Source: JARIHD01 sp964610985 (GTDB taxonomy: Bacteria; Patescibacteriota; Saccharimonadia; Saccharimonadales; UBA4665). Taken from it: a DNA stretch of 44,248 nucleotides. Of this stretch, positions 40,888 through 44,248 are shown one piece after another. The notes beneath the pieces are model-generated. The model had not been told where the DNA came from. It worked only from the letters and a program-made list of their open reading frames with translations, and ran no database searches. The stretch lies in assembly GCA_964610985.1 (NCBI GenBank), contig CAZSZJ010000011.1:1-44248 (forward strand), given 5' to 3'. Each line of letters starts with the position of its first letter. Position 1 is the first letter of the stretch. A program made the translations under genes and the position numbers.

Positions 40888-43176
40888 ATGGTAGGTTTTA
40901 TGCCATCCCCAGGTGAATACCATCCGAAATCTCCCGTGCCTAGCGAGCACGATGCTTTTCTTGGGAGTCTTGGTCATAACGAATTGGTCGAATTGGGTGA
41001 AATACTTCCGGGTAGGAACTCTGATTGGCGCCTAGCCATCAGGAGCGAAAGATTCACGAGGGAACGAGAGATTGATGGCATAAGAACGCATGTTCCTCCC
41101 GCCGAGAGCCCGCCCTATGATCCTGAAGCGGGCCCTGAAGGGTATATCGATCAAATCCGCCAAGTCAACAGACAGATCACACTCAATTACACTTATCCTT
41201 TTTTGAGGTACAACAAGCTGCAAATCCGTCAAATTGCCGATCAGTCCGTAGCACGGATTCGCCCAGCTCTTTGGGAATCTGCCCGATGTAATGCGCGCTT
41301 GAACAACGATGAATTGAGCGAGTTTCTCTATGTTAACCTGCGAGGTATCGCTTTGCCCCCGCGAGTATTAGGTTTGATGGCATTTCAGTCACAGAGATAT
41401 AAGGCCGTCCGTTTATATATGCCCACAGTGCGGATAAACGATCCTAATATTAAAGGACAAATCCATGACCAAGACATAACAAGAGTGCAGATTGAAGCCG
41501 CGAAACAGGCTGTTTTAGCCCTGCAACACACTACGCCATTCCCCGATTTTTTCCAGATGCAACCAGACCACAAAGACGCCATTGTGACAGCGCTGAGCGC
41601 AGAATGGATAGAGCTATGCAAGCTGACCGCCCAATACGATCCATATGCCCTAGAGGTACGGACATCTCGTTTACAAGCCCCTCTTTCCTATCACTCCATC
41701 GCAACGCTGCGGCAAGCGATTGAGCAAAACCCTTTGATTGAGCCAGCTAAGATTTGTAATCTTTTTCTAAAGCGGCCCCGAGAATTCGAGGCCGATCTAG
41801 AAGCCGCCAGAAACGCCGTGAAGCAAGCAGAACAGCTTCGTCTCCAATACGAAAGGGAGGGAGCACAGCTCGTCCCGCCGCAAAACACTAGTGACATCGT
41901 GGATAAGCCCATTCCAGATGAACCGACAATCGGAGAAGTGACATTAATCAAGAGCTACCGCTCACGCGCGGGCTATCTTTCAAATGCTGTAAAGGTTATT
42001 ACAAATACAGGAACACGACATCTTTCCTTGAACGCGAATTATGGTTTTGATAACTTGGTTGAACTATGTACCGTGCTGCCAGCAAGAGCAACCTATAGCC
42101 TGGCCGCAGCGCGCTCAAAGCTTGCAAAAGTATGGGCAACGAGAGATGTAGATACAAACTTGAGGCTTATTGCAGAATCAATGCCTCCGAGCGTATTCAA
42201 TTTGTCGGATACGGCCATCAGTATCGGGAATCTTGTACTTGTAGGCCGGAAAACGACCGCGGAAGATGTTAAAAATGAGCACAGGCGACGCCACGAGACC
42301 AAAAAGGCCGAGATTGACAAAGGCAAAATTAGTATCTTGAGCCAGGATCATGCCCGTATAAAAGTAGATAATATTCAGACCGGCGAACAGCTTTACTACA
42401 TGCCACTTGATCGGGGAAATGCCCTTCTGGCAGCGCGGGTTATAGCCGCCCTGCATAGTGAGTCGGATGAAGCATTTGTTGATGGCAGTAAGGTTGCATC
42501 TTTTGTGTGGGCGCAAATGCCGACTGTAGAACGAGAACTCTTTACGACGCGAAAAGAAAAGGTTATTAGCGGCGGGTCATCTGCAATTAAACAACCAGTT
42601 CTTGATGTTATGCGCAAATTGACAAGGTTGCTGGGTATTACACGCGAGACTAGTGGCGAACGCTTTAATCTAGAAGGTGCAGTCACTATCACTTTGCACG
42701 AAGATTCGCCAGACTCTTCTGAGATAAAAGGCTACCGTCCAGTGTTTCCGCCGGGTACGGACCGTGAAAGGACCAAGCAAGCTGTGGTTGGTCCCATACC
42801 TGACTCAGCCCTAAATTCGGCCAAGTTTCTGCTTGAACATCAGCTTGATAGCACGGAACCCCTGTCACACGGCCAAGCCCTTGCCATACTCGACTTGATT
42901 ACAGACGAAAATATCAAACGTGCAGTTCGGCAGCAAATTAAGGCAATGGATCTAAAACGATCTTCGGCTAATGTGCTTGAAGAGTTAAGAGACCAAGTAA
43001 AAAAGACGCTCGATGAAAGTTTTGAGAGCGCATGGCGTAACCGCATGATTGCCGGCAATCATGCAACTGGCGATTACGGCAATATCCGATTGATCGGGGG
43101 AGAACTCCCCATAATTACCAATCCATCTAGGTTCAAGACCACAAAGTGGTTCATTGGCCAATCGCCAACCCAGTAA
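40888..43176 (+). CDS. Large orphan protein, 762 aa
   Basis: I do not recognise this protein, the largest orphan of the window. It has no signal peptide or membrane segment. Visible regions are an N-terminal GHNELVELGEILPGRNSDWRL, a charged helical stretch near 330 (FLKRPREFEADLEAARNAVK), a related-looking YGFDNLVELCTVLPARATYSL near 400, and a later SFVWAQMPTVERELFTTRKE segment. The paired NELVELGEILPGR / DNLVELCTVLPAR motifs suggest two copies of one domain. ATG 40888 is preceded by AGGA at a good distance; a GTG at 40825 is an alternative. Confidence 0.68.
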   Translation: MVGFMPSPGEYHPKSPVPSEHDAFLGSLGHNELVELGEILPGRNSDWRLAIRSERFTREREIDGIRTHVPPAESPPYDPEAGPEGYIDQIRQVNRQITLNYTYPFLRYNKLQIRQIADQSVARIRPALWESARCNARLNNDELSEFLYVNLRGIALPPRVLGLMAFQSQRYKAVRLYMPTVRINDPNIKGQIHDQDITRVQIEAAKQAVLALQHTTPFPDFFQMQPDHKDAIVTALSAEWIELCKLTAQYDPYALEVRTSRLQAPLSYHSIATLRQAIEQNPLIEPAKICNLFLKRPREFEADLEAARNAVKQAEQLRLQYEREGAQLVPPQNTSDIVDKPIPDEPTIGEVTLIKSYRSRAGYLSNAVKVITNTGTRHLSLNANYGFDNLVELCTVLPARATYSLAAARSKLAKVWATRDVDTNLRLIAESMPPSVFNLSDTAISIGNLVLVGRKTTAEDVKNEHRRRHETKKAEIDKGKISILSQDHARIKVDNIQTGEQLYYMPLDRGNALLAARVIAALHSESDEAFVDGSKVASFVWAQMPTVERELFTTRKEKVISGGSSAIKQPVLDVMRKLTRLLGITRETSGERFNLEGAVTITLHEDSPDSSEIKGYRPVFPPGTDRERTKQAVVGPIPDSALNSAKFLLEHQLDSTEPLSHGQALAILDLITDENIKRAVRQQIKAMDLKRSSANVLEELRDQVKKTLDESFESAWRNRMIAGNHATGDYGNIRLIGGELPIITNPSRFKTTKWFIGQSPTQ

Positions 43177-43226
43177 CATTGACGACGCGAATAAAGTGCG
43201 TATTGACGGAGTATTAATATTAGTCA

Positions 43227-43342
43227 TGCACTCATACCTACGAGCGCACTTCCACGGATACGGCCCGTCTATTGCAGCCGATTTATTAGTGGCAATCGTC
43301 GTGTTCGTCGTGGTGGCCGGTCGGGTGGTGCGCGACAAGTAA
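43227..43342 (+). CDS. Possible small membrane protein, 38 aa
   Basis: ATG 43227 opens a short frame (MHSYLRAHFHGYGPSIAADL, then a hydrophobic LLVAIVVFVVVAG and VVRDK). It would be a single-span microprotein. There is no ribosome binding site; a weak TAATAT ends 7 bases upstream. It lies 50 bases after the large orphan gene. The evidence is thin. Confidence 0.25.
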
Positions 43343-43408
43343 GGGGCGCGATACCAAAAGATTCTAACTGGGCACTCGGCCTGGGGATGCAAGAGTTTTT
43401 TGGAGAGA

Positions 43409-43423
43409 CTCCGGATTCCGGAG
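43409..43423. repeat. Perfect 7+1+7 GC-rich inverted repeat
   Basis: CTCCGGA T TCCGGAG is a perfect palindrome with a one-base centre in a 155-base gap between genes. It is too tightly closed for a hairpin loop and has no T run, so a protein-binding site is likelier than a terminator. It lies about 40 bases upstream of the promoter at 43462-43489. Confidence 0.5.
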
Positions 43424-43461
43424 AATAGATGTACAGGGGCGCGCGAACAACTACCGAACTT

Positions 43462-43489
43462 TTGCGACGGAGATAGGGTAAGGTACACT
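43462..43489 (+). promoter_or_regulatory. Promoter of the small frameshifted gene
   Basis: TTGCGA (43462-43467) and TACACT (43484-43489) are 16 bases apart. The ATG at 43497 begins 8 bases after the -10, another leaderless arrangement. Confidence 0.5.
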
Positions 43490-43496
43490 ATCCTGC

Positions 43497-43801
43497 ATGA
43501 GTGAGAGAGATATGCGGACATTAGATCCCGCTACGACGGCCTCGGGAGAGGCTTTTATTTATGAAGACTACGGAAACTTGCTCATTAGACCAGTAACTCA
43601 AAAAGAGATAAAGGAATCAAAACTTCCCTAACAGCGGTAAACGGAAAGAAGGAACCAAAACTCGTTCTGATATATAACTTTTGCCATCTGCGAAATCGCG
43701 AAATGATGTTTTGGCAGGGTATAAACGTTCCCGAAGATGATTTGGAATTTATGATTACCGAACTAGATTTTATCTACCACAATGATCATACGTGCAAATA
43801 A
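43497..43801 (+). pseudogene. Small orphan gene broken by one frameshift
   Basis: ATG 43497 opens a 44-codon frame (MSERDMRTLDPATTASGEAF, then IYEDYGNLLIRPVTQKEI) that stops at 43629-43631. A sensible frame continues in the -1 phase to the TAA at 43799-43801 (TAVNGKKEPKLVLIYNFCHL, NREMMFWQGINVPEDDLEFM, ITELDFIYHNDHTCK). One missing base in the AAAA (43619-43622) or CCC (43626-43628) run explains it. The joined product would be about 100 residues, acidic and soluble, of unknown function. Sequencing error, real mutation and slippage at A-AAA are all possible. Confidence 0.55.
43539..43560 (+). terminator. Terminator-like hairpin inside the small broken gene
   Basis: GCCTC (43539-43543), loop GGGA and GAGGC (43548-43552) are followed by TTTTATTT. 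The 5-bp stem with a GNRA loop could act as an attenuator about 45 bases after the predicted start. It also encodes a plausible protein stretch, so it may be coincidental. Confidence 0.35.
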
Positions 43802-43832
43802 TCATCATGACCACAGCCATCCAGTGAGGCTG

Positions 43833-44153
43833 CTATAGTCCTGTTTGATCATGAAGTGCATCATTATGCATCTGTTCATTGAGTACAGCTAATGCTCCCA
43901 TAGTTACATTTAGTATGTCACAACGTATATCCTCAGGGTACTGCTCTAACTGACCGTCGATAAAGCCTCTTAAGCCTGGGTTATTTTGAGCTAAATCATT
44001 CCATAAGCTCGACAGATGCTCTCCCCAAGACTGAGTAGGATCGCGAGTCTCGTCGAATTTTACTCTCATACCAGCTTCTGTCAGGGGAGTAACGACAGGT
44101 AATAGTGAATGGCATAAGTTTTCATGTTCAGGATTTAAGTGGGGCATCTTCAT
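43833..44153 (-). CDS. Orphan protein, 106 aa
   Basis: This is an unrecognised, small, acidic helical protein: MKMPHLNPEHENLCHSLLPV, WGEHLSSLWNDLAQNNPGL, and a C-terminal DILNVTMGALAVLNEQMHND. It has no membrane segment. TATATA (44166-44161, minus strand) ends 8 bases before the ATG with no ribosome binding site, so it again looks leaderless. It converges with the small broken gene, 31 bases apart. The remaining 95 bases to the window end hold only AT-rich upstream sequence. Confidence 0.6.
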   Translation of the reverse strand: MKMPHLNPEHENLCHSLLPVVTPLTEAGMRVKFDETRDPTQSWGEHLSSLWNDLAQNNPGLRGFIDGQLEQYPEDIRCDILNVTMGALAVLNEQMHNDALHDQTGL

Positions 44154-44248
44154 ATGATGATATATATTTTAGATAAAATCAACTATATTTGACACCTGAA
44201 TCTCGAAACCTACCACCCAGCCTGCAACAACTGGTATCCAAGCAGTAT

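Noticed and set aside
42985..43521. 178-codon minus-strand frame over the end of the large orphan gene
   Set aside because: Cys/Ser/Thr-rich composition typical of an antisense shadow, no promoter or ribosome binding site, and it overlaps the better-supported plus-strand genes.

Overview
The window looks like a chromosomal stretch from a small-genome bacterium, most likely Candidatus Saccharibacteria (TM7) or a close Candidate Phyla Radiation relative. This is inference from gene content, with no marker tree behind it. The points in favour are roughly even base composition, tightly packed genes that often overlap, standard-code use (TGA ends real genes such as those at 1957-2454 and 10481-11164, which argues against the Gracilibacteria code), a lone type IV pilin, small scavenging and repair enzymes, many orphan proteins, and no biosynthetic operons. 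No rRNA, CRISPR array, insertion sequence or phage module was seen.

Layout. 1-3.65 kb: a partial tRNA-Tyr, an orphan gene, a tRNA-Thr, then a same-strand run of five orphan genes, four of which are paralogues sharing an N-terminal MHxxGYLGxxLN motif. 3.7-10.3 kb: rpmG and its terminator, then on the minus strand an alpha-glucan operon (GT4 glycosyltransferase, GH57, GH15; 4-base overlaps), glutamate dehydrogenase and an AlkA-like DNA glycosylase. 10.4-18.2 kb: an orphan gene behind a structured leader, a stand-alone ppGpp-hydrolase-like HD protein, a class V PLP enzyme, a stress-type SDR, a GT2 and orphan membrane and soluble proteins. 18.2-26.1 kb: a pilin, a membrane-anchored Pro/Gln-rich protein, an orphan multi-helix protein, a lytic transglycosylase, an alpha/beta hydrolase, a Nudix-like plus HAD pair and an ABC-F ATPase. 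26.1-36 kb: a two-HTH LuxR-type protein, a SET-VOC fusion, a DUF2130 protein, a frameshifted orphan gene, MazG-like, LD-carboxypeptidase, a PRTase-like protein, a second Nudix protein and a small possible Cys-His-Asp enzyme. 36-44 kb: an ionotropic-glutamate-receptor-like channel divergent from a Ser/Thr kinase, a DUF1761 protein, a 762-residue orphan, a frameshifted small gene and a last orphan.

How the genes work together. GT4/GH57/GH15 could make, rearrange and degrade an intracellular glucan reserve, while glutamate dehydrogenase links amino acids to central metabolism. The transglycosylase and LD-carboxypeptidase act on peptidoglycan. The HD hydrolase, LuxR-like regulator, kinase and channel suggest more signalling than expected for so small a genome. 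Three observations stand out: the MHxxGYLG paralogue array, the iGluR-like channel paired with a kinase, and a repeated start arrangement in which a -10 box lies only 6-10 bases before the ATG with no ribosome binding site, pointing to widespread leaderless transcripts. All function calls come from reading motifs; no database search was run.
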